A stretch of 35,753 nucleotides of DNA, from NCBI GenBank assembly GCA_010672185.1, contig JAAHHL010000001.1, positions 1 through 35,753 of the forward strand, in the 5' to 3' direction. The stretch's first letter is position 1; each line of letters begins with the position of its first letter. A model generated the notes under the pieces. The model was not told where the DNA came from, searched no databases, and saw only the letters and a program-made list of their open reading frames with translations. Below, in pieces: positions 1 through 7,268 of the stretch. Source of the stretch: Caldora sp. SIO3E6. Lineage in GTDB: Bacteria; Cyanobacteriota; Cyanobacteriia; Cyanobacteriales; Coleofasciculaceae. Made by a program: the position numbers and the translations under genes.

Positions 1-686
1 GAAAATATTTCCTGAAAGGAGACATCAAAACTAATTGGTGCAAATTGGAGGGTTTTTGCTGGTGGTGAAACTTTGGTATTTTCTAGTTGCCATAAAATAA
101 GATTACTCAAGGCAAGGTGCGGCATCGCTACACCCTTCGGCTGACCGGTAGAACCGGAAGTGTAGATGACATAAGCCAAGTTTTCCTCAGAAGCAGTACA
201 GTGAGGATTGAAGTCAGGTTCTTGACTAACTAGATGCCAGTCAGCATCTAAACAAATAATTTGGGCTTGATTTTCCGGTAATCTAGCTAGCAAGTTTGTT
301 TGAGTTAATAGTACTGAAGCTTGAGAATTGGCCAGCATATAGGCGATGCGCTCAATCGGATAACCTGGGTCTAGGGGAACATAAGCACCACCTGCTTTGA
401 GAATGCCCAAGATACCTATCACCATCTCTAGCGATCGCTCAACACAAATTCCCACTAATACGTTTGGACCTATCCCCAGATTCTGCAAGTAATGAGCTAG
501 TTGATTGGCTTTTTGATTTAAAGCTTCATAAGTTAGTTGGTTTCCCTCAAACACAACAGCTAGAGAATGGGGAGTTCGTTCTACTTGTGCTTCAAACAAC
601 TGATGAATGCACTTATCCTGGGGATAGTCAACCTGAGTATCATTCCATTCAGTTAATAAGGGTAACTCCACCTCAAACCACCTCAT
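1..686 (-). CDS. NRPS adenylation domain, 5' part of gene (runs off left edge; probably N-terminally truncated)
   Basis: Minus-strand translation gives EVELPLLTEWNDTQVDYPQDKCIHQLFEAQVERTP...GILKAGGAYVPLDPGYPIERI...LAYVIYTSGSTGQPKGVAMPH, classic A-domain core motifs. First ATG is at 684-686 with an in-frame stop just upstream; no condensation domain precedes it. Confidence 0.88.
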   Translation of the reverse strand, partial: MRWFEVELPLLTEWNDTQVDYPQDKCIHQLFEAQVERTPHSLAVVFEGNQLTYEALNQKANQLAHYLQNLGIGPNVLVGICVERSLEMVIGILGILKAGGAYVPLDPGYPIERIAYMLANSQASVLLTQTNLLARLPENQAQIICLDADWHLVSQEPDFNPHCTASEENLAYVIYTSGSTGQPKGVAMPHLALSNLILWQLENTKVSPPAKTLQFAPISFDVSFQEIF

Positions 687-694
687 TTACTTTA

Positions 695-787
695 AGGAAA
701 AGTTAAGCAATGAGCAAATCACTACAGTATAAATCAGAAGCTGTTATTGGCTGTAGGTCACGCTGCGCGATCGTACTACCAAATTAA
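695..787 (+). pseudogene. Fragment of the toxin/antitoxin gene junction (last codons of higB-like plus first ~11 codons of higA-like), homologous to 6804-6852
   Basis: gttaagcaatgagcAaatcactacaGtaTaaatcagaagct vs gttaagcaatgagcGaatcactacaAtaCaaatcagaagct at 6811; homology ends around 742. Confidence 0.75.
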
Positions 788-810
788 GGTGATCTCCATG
801 ATTCTGAGGT

Positions 811-846
811 AATTATCCATTATCCATTGTTCATTATCAATTAGTA
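811..846. repeat. Degenerate heptanucleotide tract (attatcc)n
   Basis: ATTATCC ATTATCC ATTGTTC ATTATCA ATTAGTA read with period 7. Confidence 0.6.
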
Positions 847-855
847 AGTGGCTGC

Positions 856-3800
856 CTAAGCTAGGTCGGTATAAGGAGTATATCTAGACTCATAAGCTGC
901 CTCTTGACCGTAGGAAATTTCTACATGGTGTCCATCAGGATCTCTTAGGTAGGCTGCGTACCCAGTTGGAGGACCATAATCCTTAGGTCCGTCAAGTAAA
1001 CAACCCTCTTTGCGAGCCAGTTTACAGAGTTGATCCACTTGTTCAGAACTAACACAAGCAATACCAATATGACTCGGGGGCAAGATCGGCTTAGCCTCTT
1101 CTTCCTCCAGTAAAGCTAGCGCAAAGGGTCTAATGTTGTCAGACATCCAAACTGTACCTGGTTCTACGCGCAAGCGCACCACTGACATCTGACCGTACTT
1201 GGCGTAGAAAGCAATACTGGTATTAAGGTTCGTAACAGCTATAGCTAAATGAGTGAAGGCTGTTGTTTTAGTCATGGCAGATCCTGTAGTTTGATTGAGA
1301 CTGTCCAAAGTATCTTGAGTAAATACGGGTAATCCAAAGTCAGGTCGGTAACCGTGAATAGCATCAGGAGCAAGCTGCTTCATCAGGAAGACTATCGCCC
1401 CAGTTACCACTTGACCAGGAACTAAAATGGGGCAACCCGGTGGGGTAGGAATAATGAATGTCGATGAAACTAGTTCTCGTCCAGATGCCATTATCTCATC
1501 TATTTCATTGTCTAGCTTGAGATATTCTATTTTTTCTTCGTCTAAACCCAGGAAGTAGGCGCTCCGCATATCACCTTGCCCAGTTACCTGGTGAGAACGG
1601 AAGCCGGAGTAAAACTCGCTGAAATGAGGCAAAGAAGGCAAATTTCGTGTTAGTTGTTGCAGCTTGTTTTCAAATAATTTGATTTCCACTTGATTGTCTT
1701 GGCGCAATTCCTGTTCCAATCCCTCAGCAATTTGATTCAGGCAATCAAGCAAATATGTTACAGAACCCCAGGTTGTCCCGATATTAGTCATGAATAAAAC
1801 TGTATTGAGGGAAACCTTGTTAACCTGAATATTAAACTGTTCCATCAGTACAGAATTTTGGAAAGTATAGCCATCGATTCCTGTTTGGCCAATGTACAAA
1901 GTCAGCCGCGTGGGATCGAGTACAAATTCATCATCCTCCCAAGCTTGCTCGATACGCTGGAACTCTGCTTCTGGAGTTTCCTGAGTTTGGTAACTTTTCA
2001 GACCTGATGGTCGATAGATATCGGGAATCAACTCTTCAGGAGTAAGTATCTTGAAGTATTTTCCTAGCAATGGATGAGTGTTAACCTTCTCCCGCACTAC
2101 CATTGCTGTATCAATCTGAGACTGAAGCAATTTAAAGCCTTCCAAATCAACTTGTCGCCGCGCTAAATCCAGAGAGGCCAAAATTTGGTAATTCGGGGAT
2201 GTGCTGGTATGGGTCATGTAAGCCTCTAGAAAATCAATTTCCGACCTACGGTTGAACTCCTCGTCCCAGATGTGAATCATTGATGATTGACGCATACCAG
2301 ACAGAGATTTATGGGTTGATTGGGTTGAGTACACCCGAATCTTGACTTGATCTGGATCAGGTAAGAGGCGCTGGTTCAGCCAGGTGTCATCATCCTCTGG
2401 ATCAAGCCGATCAAATTGTTCTTTAAAGTCTGCATACTCCTGTCGGTATTGGGGACTGTTATAGCGAGTATGAAGGTCAGTGGCAGCTTGCATTGCTGTA
2501 CGTTCTCGATAGATTGAGGTGCAACGAGCAAAGGCAAACCAGGCTTCGTCCCAGAGGAAAATCAGATTTGGCTTGATTGCCAGTATTTCTTCCATGACTT
2601 GCTTAACGTTGTAAACAATCCCATCAAAGGTACAGTTTGTAAGTAACACCATCTTAACCTGCTCCAATTGCCCCTCTCGCTTGAACTTGAGCAATTGTTG
2701 CTTAATTTCCTTTAAAGGGACAGCACCATAGATACTATATTCTTTGAGGGAATAGGCATTGAGGTAAAGGGGTTGAGCACCTACTAAAACGATGCCATAG
2801 TGGTGAGATTTGTGGCAATTCTGGTCAACTAAGACAATATCACCTGGGGTTACAACTGTCTGCAAAACAATTTTATTGGCAGTTGAAGTACCGTTAGTCA
2901 CAAAAAAAGTTTGCCTGGAACCAAAGCTTTTTGCTGCTAAACTCTGAGCCTGTTTAAGGGTACCAGTAGGGTGCAATAATGAGTCTAATCCTCCACTGGT
3001 TGCTGAAGTTTCTGCTAAAAAGAGATTTTGACCGTAGAACTCTCCCATGTCCTGAATCCAATCAGACTTAAAAATGGAATTTCCCCGGGAAATGGGCATA
3101 GCATGAAATACCCCTGTGGGTTCTTGGCTGTAATTTCTTAAGGCATTGAAGAAAGGGGTTTCGTAACGTTTTGCGATGCCTTGAATAATACTTAAGTGTA
3201 CTTCAAGATAGTCTTCCTGGTTGTAGAAAACGCGGCGGAAGTTCTGATTCGCCTCAGCATCCATATCAACCACGGATACATCACTCAACAAGTATAAATC
3301 CAACTCTGGACGTAACTTATTTAAAATCGCACCTAAAGTAAAACCTCTCGGTTGGTAATATTCTCCAGCTAATTCAGCTTGTTCTAACCCACTGATGTAT
3401 TCTTCGAGCACTGACAAACGGTTGTTTGAGTGCAGGGGAAAGTCGTAGCCAATAACACAACATTGAATGTTGTGATTCAACATCAAAGCTGTTAGGGAAT
3501 CTTCGAGGTTAGAAATAAAGATAATTTGATAAATAAACTGGTCTGTACTTGAGGCTATCTCTGCTAATTTGTGGCGTATTTCTTTTTCTTTTTCTATTGT
3601 TATATCGTCTTCAACAAATAAGACTGTGAAATAGAGTTGATTAGAGTTTTTATTGTACTTATCGACCGATATAATTTGCTCTCCATCTTTCTGTTCCCTT
3701 GCAAAAATCTGATCCATGTATGCTTGGTCATACAGTTCAGCACCGCTAGACATCAAACCTATAATTTGAGCCACTTCCCAGGAAAGTCGGGAATATTCCT

Positions 3801-4062
3801 GGTGCTCAAAGTGCTGCTGCAATCGTCGAAATGCATTTATCCCTGGAAATTTCCAGTAGAGTTCGAGGGGTTCGAGAATTTTGAACCCAGCTGCAATTTT
3901 TTCCTTTAAGGTGGAGATATCCTTGCCACAGGCGTGAAGAGATTGCAAGCGGTCCGTTGACAATTTCAGTTGGCTCCAGATATCAACACGCATTGGTAAG
4001 GTATTTTTATAGGTGTTGATATACAAGCAATCAAGAATACGAGTACATGAGTTTTGAGACAC
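856..4062 (-). CDS. Orn/Lys/Arg-type PLP decarboxylase (fold type I) with C-terminal glyoxalase/VOC domain
   Basis: 1068 aa; PLP-lysine region STQSTHKSLSGMRQSSMIHI, upstream FVTNGTSTANKIV and LLTNCTFDGIVYN; C-terminal THLAIAVTNLNTSIAFYAKYGQ...YLRDPDGHHVEISYGQ is VOC-like. Confidence 0.88.
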   Translation of the reverse strand: MSQNSCTRILDCLYINTYKNTLPMRVDIWSQLKLSTDRLQSLHACGKDISTLKEKIAAGFKILEPLELYWKFPGINAFRRLQQHFEHQEYSRLSWEVAQIIGLMSSGAELYDQAYMDQIFAREQKDGEQIISVDKYNKNSNQLYFTVLFVEDDITIEKEKEIRHKLAEIASSTDQFIYQIIFISNLEDSLTALMLNHNIQCCVIGYDFPLHSNNRLSVLEEYISGLEQAELAGEYYQPRGFTLGAILNKLRPELDLYLLSDVSVVDMDAEANQNFRRVFYNQEDYLEVHLSIIQGIAKRYETPFFNALRNYSQEPTGVFHAMPISRGNSIFKSDWIQDMGEFYGQNLFLAETSATSGGLDSLLHPTGTLKQAQSLAAKSFGSRQTFFVTNGTSTANKIVLQTVVTPGDIVLVDQNCHKSHHYGIVLVGAQPLYLNAYSLKEYSIYGAVPLKEIKQQLLKFKREGQLEQVKMVLLTNCTFDGIVYNVKQVMEEILAIKPNLIFLWDEAWFAFARCTSIYRERTAMQAATDLHTRYNSPQYRQEYADFKEQFDRLDPEDDDTWLNQRLLPDPDQVKIRVYSTQSTHKSLSGMRQSSMIHIWDEEFNRRSEIDFLEAYMTHTSTSPNYQILASLDLARRQVDLEGFKLLQSQIDTAMVVREKVNTHPLLGKYFKILTPEELIPDIYRPSGLKSYQTQETPEAEFQRIEQAWEDDEFVLDPTRLTLYIGQTGIDGYTFQNSVLMEQFNIQVNKVSLNTVLFMTNIGTTWGSVTYLLDCLNQIAEGLEQELRQDNQVEIKLFENKLQQLTRNLPSLPHFSEFYSGFRSHQVTGQGDMRSAYFLGLDEEKIEYLKLDNEIDEIMASGRELVSSTFIIPTPPGCPILVPGQVVTGAIVFLMKQLAPDAIHGYRPDFGLPVFTQDTLDSLNQTTGSAMTKTTAFTHLAIAVTNLNTSIAFYAKYGQMSVVRLRVEPGTVWMSDNIRPFALALLEEEEAKPILPPSHIGIACVSSEQVDQLCKLARKEGCLLDGPKDYGPPTGYAAYLRDPDGHHVEISYGQEAAYESRYTPYTDLA

Positions 4063-4164
4063 AGTTATATTTTATTTCCTTATAAGTTTACCCAGTAATT
4101 TTCCCGCAAGCTGTGCAAGGTTTTTGAGTCATTTTACCATGATAAAACCATACTATAAAAATGA

Positions 4165-4336
4165 CGCGATCGCATGACTCAATGTATGTTATCCGAACCT
4201 AGTGCAGGGTAGCGGAAATAACTGAGAAGCTAAAATTTCCTTGTCCTCCTTGTCTCCCTTGTCTCCCTTGTCTCCCTTGTCTCTTTTGAGGTGCTCAAGA
4301 ACTTCTGCCTAGCTGTACTAGGATAAGCGATCGCTA
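4165..4336. repeat. R1 repeat copy (GCGATCGCATGACTCAATGTATGTTATCC.AACCTA / GGATAAGCGATCGC), split by an inserted CTAG element
   Basis: Left half 4165-4201 and right half 4319-4334 match contiguous copies at 4631-4682 and 5464-5516. Confidence 0.75.
4199..4321. mobile_element. CTAG-flanked short interspersed element, copy C
   Basis: CTAG|TGCAGGGTAGCGGAAATAAC...CTAGCTGTA|CTAG; interrupts R1; internal 9-bp tandem repeat (tgtctccct)n. Confidence 0.65.
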
Positions 4337-4337
4337 A

Positions 4338-4592
4338 TCATTCATCAATTAATTCTTTAATTGACTTTTTACCTGATTTAGCTTGTTCAATGGATTTTAA
4401 TAAATGTTCGGCATTAGTAGGATTGGATAATAAATATAGTGTTTCCTGCCAAGAGTTAAATTCATCTAAAGACATTAAAACAGCTTGTTTACCTTGATCA
4501 TTACATACTATAGTTGGTTCTACGTCAAGAATGACCTGATCAATTAGTTCATCTAATTGTTGTTTGGCTTGATTACTCGTAATTGCTTTCAT
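4338..4592 (-). CDS. Phd/YefM-family antitoxin, apparently orphan
   Basis: 84 aa MKAITSNQAKQQLDELIDQVILDVEPTIVCNDQGKQAVLMSLDEFNSWQET, typical Phd/YefM N-terminus; no adjacent toxin ORF. Confidence 0.8.
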   Translation of the reverse strand: MKAITSNQAKQQLDELIDQVILDVEPTIVCNDQGKQAVLMSLDEFNSWQETLYLLSNPTNAEHLLKSIEQAKSGKKSIKELIDE

Positions 4593-4630
4593 GTTTAGCT
4601 AGTAAGAGTTTATACTATAAATAACATAAA

Positions 4631-4756
4631 CGCGATCGCATGGGTCAATGTATGTTATCTGCAACCTAGGATAAGCGATCGCACTCACCACCTCAATTCA
4701 ATCGTAGGTTGGGTTGAGGGGAATAGTTGGGTAACATTAATCAACCCAACCTACAA
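4631..4756. repeat. R1 repeat followed by R2 inverted repeat (GTAGGTTGGGTTGA...TCAACCCAACCTAC)
   Basis: R1 matches 5464-5516; R2 arms at about 4702-4716 and 4741-4754. Confidence 0.75.
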
Positions 4757-4785
4757 GAGCAACCATCGCTACGAGCCAATTCGCA

Positions 4786-5118
4786 TCAGCCTAGTTCTTC
4801 ACCTAGGGTTTGCTGTGATGCGTGCCGAATGTGTAGAATGCGAACGGTCGCTCCTTCTTGCTCTTCCAATATAGTAAAAAGAATTCGATATGAATTACGT
4901 CCCCGACCGTAGAGTAATTGTCGTATTTCTTGACTGAAATACTTATTCTCTCTTGCTAGAGGACAACGTTTGGGAAACTGCGATAGAGATTCGATTGCTT
5001 GTAGCAATCCAGCATACCATTGGCTTGCCTGGGTGGGAGATGTGACTTGGGACAAACGTAGGAAGGCGCTGTCGGCTTCCTCCTCTGCCACACTGGAAAT
5101 TTCAATAGGGTATTTCAT
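4786..5118 (-). CDS. ParE/RelE-family toxin
   Basis: 110 aa MKYPIEISSVAEEEADSAFLRLSQ...FPKRCPLAREN...RQLLYGRGRNSYRILFTILEEQEGATVRILHIRHASQQ; ParE-like ending; overlaps upstream antitoxin. Confidence 0.83.
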   Translation of the reverse strand: MKYPIEISSVAEEEADSAFLRLSQVTSPTQASQWYAGLLQAIESLSQFPKRCPLARENKYFSQEIRQLLYGRGRNSYRILFTILEEQEGATVRILHIRHASQQTLGEELG

Positions 5119-5369
5119 GAATCGACTGGCAGGTTATACTGGCGACGTTGCTCTTGGGCAAACTCAGCGAAAGACCGAAATCGACCTGCCTGGAAATCAT
5201 TCAATCCTTTTTGAATGCCCTTTATCGCCTCCTCTGAATCTTCCACCTCCGACTCTAAGACATTAGCTAGCAATTCAGATGCAACCAAGCTAACATCTTG
5301 ACCTCGCTGAGCAGCATATTCACGCAGTAATGCTTCTAATTCTGAGTTAAGGGTAACAACAATTGTCAT
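5115..5369 (-). CDS. Antitoxin partner of the ParE-like toxin
   Basis: 84 aa from CAT at 5367-5369 (MTIVVTLNSELEALLREYAAQRGQDVSLVASELLANVL...); 4-nt overlap with toxin start. The longer ORF start at 5498 reads through repeat R1. Confidence 0.75.
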   Translation of the reverse strand: MTIVVTLNSELEALLREYAAQRGQDVSLVASELLANVLESEVEDSEEAIKGIQKGLNDFQAGRFRSFAEFAQEQRRQYNLPVDS

Positions 5370-5463
5370 CGACCTACTTTCCTCCCAACCTTTGCTTCTA
5401 TGCTGCATTCTAGCAAAGTGTGGGGGTGCGTTACTTTGGCATTTCCTCAACCCACCGGACAAG

Positions 5464-5697
5464 TCGCGATCGCATGACTCAATATATGTTATCCGCAACT
5501 TAGGATAAGCGATCGCACTACATCACCACCTCAATTCAATCGTAGGTTGGGTTGACGCTCCGAAACCCAACAACATCAGACCGCCACACCAATTAAATTG
5601 TACTTTCTATTTTCTTAGAGAGAAAACCCGGCTATTGAGGAGAAGACGTTGTGTTGAGGGGAATTATGTTGGGTAACATTAATCAACCCAACCTACT
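5464..5697. repeat. Composite repeat: R1, R2 arm and R3 (ttctattttcttagagagaaaacccggctattgag.agaagacgttgtgttgaggggaattatgttggg)
   Basis: R1 matches 4631-4682; R3 (5605-5672) nearly identical to 7154-7222. Confidence 0.8.
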
Positions 5698-5717
5698 AGA
5701 AGACGCATTCACTAAAT

Positions 5718-6005
5718 TTATGATTTCATCTGCTTCTGAGCAAGATAATGTTCGTCCAGGGCGCGTCTTAGCATCATTTTAATCACAGCAGATCTGCTAA
5801 TGTTGAGTTCTTTTGCCATTGTATCTAGTTCAGTGAGCATAGGGCTAGGAATTTCCATGTTTGTGGTTTCTAGATCCTGTCTTCTTCGTGAAGTCATCTG
5901 ACGGCGTGTTCCGACTCTTGTTGTTGTGGAGTCAAAATAGCGGTCTATAACTTCTTCTCCTGCTTCGATTTTTTGTTCAATTTCTTCAATAGAAATATTG
6001 TTCAT
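5718..6005 (-). CDS. brnA: BrnA-like antitoxin
   Basis: 95 aa, C-terminal ribbon-helix-helix-like MEIPSPMLTELDTMAKELNISRSAVIKMMLRRALDEH; directly follows and overlaps a BrnT-like ORF. Confidence 0.7.
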   Translation of the reverse strand: MNNISIEEIEQKIEAGEEVIDRYFDSTTTRVGTRRQMTSRRRQDLETTNMEIPSPMLTELDTMAKELNISRSAVIKMMLRRALDEHYLAQKQMKS

Positions 6006-6261
6006 AAATTTCTCTCTCCCTTTTTGTGCTTTTCCAGTAAGTTATTAACCAGATATATTCCCCTTCATCATCATAACGCAGTTCATAAATGACCGATAAA
6101 AGAGAATTTTTCAGAAAACCAATAGCAATAAATTGTTCAGGATAATCTTGTTTTATTCGTTCTACATAGTCGCCAGCCAAGATAGTAGCGACTTCATCGA
6201 ACGAGTATCCTCTATTTCGCTTCAGAAGTTGACTTTTGTGATTATCCCAATCAAATCGCAT
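5986..6261 (-). CDS. brnT: BrnT-family toxin
   Basis: 91 aa MRFDWDNHKSQLLKRNRGYSFDEVATILAGDYVERIKQDYPEQFIAIGFLKNSLLSVIYELRYDDEGEYIWLITYWKSTKREREIYEQYFY; BrnT pattern (FDWD-K...F-EA...I-A-KATKREREIYEQ). Confidence 0.83.
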   Translation of the reverse strand: MRFDWDNHKSQLLKRNRGYSFDEVATILAGDYVERIKQDYPEQFIAIGFLKNSLLSVIYELRYDDEGEYIWLITYWKSTKREREIYEQYFY

Positions 6262-6361
6262 TTTTTACCATAAAGTCCTAAGATAGAGATGTTTCTCTAC
6301 TCTGCTACCGTCCTAATTTTACCGGATAATTTGCTTAGAAATCAAAGTATAAGCGTTATTT

Positions 6362-6412
6362 TTGTTGGGTTTCGTTGCCTCAACCACCCTACAAGATCGC
6401 GATCGCACTCTA
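6362..6412. repeat. R2-family partial repeat plus HIP1
   Basis: ttgttgggtttcgttgcctcaaccaccctacaag; reverse complement cttgtagggtggttgaggcaacgaaacccaacaa. Confidence 0.6.
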
Positions 6413-6453
6413 TCATGCATCGCATGATATTATATGGAATGTAAGAGGTTATA

Positions 6454-6822
6454 TTGCGGATTTTTAAGAATGCATGGTTTCAACGCTTCTCCCGTAGGGA
6501 AAGAATGACAGATGCTATGTTGCTCAAAGCTGTGATGCGGGCAGAGCAAGGCTTAATCGATGCCGATCTCGGTGGAGGTGTTATTAAGCAGCGCATTGCC
6601 CGTGAGAGCCAGGGTAAGTCTGGAGGGTATCGCTCGATCATCCTATTTCGTCGTGGTGATAAGGCGTTTTTCATGTATGGGTTTGCTAAAAGTGAGCGCG
6701 ATAATATCTCCAATGATGAGCTAGCAGACTTTAAGAAGGCGGCTAAAGAGTACTTGGCTCTGTCAAATGAACAGATTCAGCAATTGATAGATATCAAGGC
6801 ACTAGGGGAAGTTAAGCAATGA
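6454..6822 (+). CDS. RelE/HigB-family toxin
   Basis: 122 aa, TTG start; RIFKNAWFQRFSRRERMTDAMLLKAVMRAEQGLIDADLGGGVIKQRIARESQGKSGGYRSIILFRRGDKAFFMYGFAKSERDNI. Confidence 0.83.
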   Translation: MRIFKNAWFQRFSRRERMTDAMLLKAVMRAEQGLIDADLGGGVIKQRIARESQGKSGGYRSIILFRRGDKAFFMYGFAKSERDNISNDELADFKKAAKEYLALSNEQIQQLIDIKALGEVKQ

Positions 6823-7142
6823 GCGAATCACTACAATACAAATCAGAAGCTTTTGCTGCCATCCATGAGTCTATGGAAGCTTTGCATCAAATTGATGCCA
6901 TTACTCAGCAGACAATGGGTGAGTTTGATGAAACCTGTCTTACTCCTATAGAATCCCTATCTCCACAAGATATCCGTGCTTTGCGGGAGCGGGAAAATGC
7001 TTCTCTACCAGTCTTCGCTCGTTACCTCAATGTTTCACTCCATCAGGTTTCCGACTGGGAAAGTGGTGTTAAAAAACCTGGGGGAGCTGCACTACGCCTG
7101 TTGACACTCGTGAAGAAAAAAGGGCTACAAGCGATCGCCTAA
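6819..7142 (+). CDS. HigA-like XRE-type HTH antitoxin
   Basis: 107 aa; LSPQDIRALRERENASLPVFARYLNVSLHQVSDWESGVKKPGGAALRLLTLVKKKGL; ATGA overlap with toxin. Confidence 0.85.
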   Translation: MSESLQYKSEAFAAIHESMEALHQIDAITQQTMGEFDETCLTPIESLSPQDIRALRERENASLPVFARYLNVSLHQVSDWESGVKKPGGAALRLLTLVKKKGLQAIA

Positions 7143-7146
7143 AGCA

Positions 7147-7247
7147 TTGTAGGTTCTATTTTGTTAGAGAGAAAACCCGGCTATTGAGAAGAAGACGTTG
7201 TGTTGAGGGGAATTATGTTGGGTTGAAGAATGAAACCCAACCCTACA
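7147..7247. repeat. R3 repeat second copy with R2-type ends
   Basis: ttctattttgttagagagaaaacccggctattgagaagaagacgttgtgttgaggggaattatgttggg matches 5605-5672. Confidence 0.8.
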
Positions 7248-7268
7248 GCTTTTTCTCCTAAACTCAAT

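Noticed and set aside
3637-3909. + strand ORF inside the decarboxylase gene, and many similar antisense ORFs (e.g. 12389-12613, 25807-26007, 29099-29320)
   Set aside because: Opposite strand of clear coding sequences, no recognisable protein motifs.
4702-4756. R2 arms GTTGGGT/ACCCAAC fit the integron attC core consensus GTTRRRY/RYYYAAC, suggesting the TA array is an integron cassette array
   Set aside because: The arm order is the reverse of attC (RYYYAAC should come first), no IntI integrase gene is in the window, and this motif is common in cyanobacterial intergenic inverted repeats.
4727-4912. + strand 61-aa ORF MGNINQPNLQEQ...
   Set aside because: Spans repeat R2 and the antisense of the ParE-like toxin gene.
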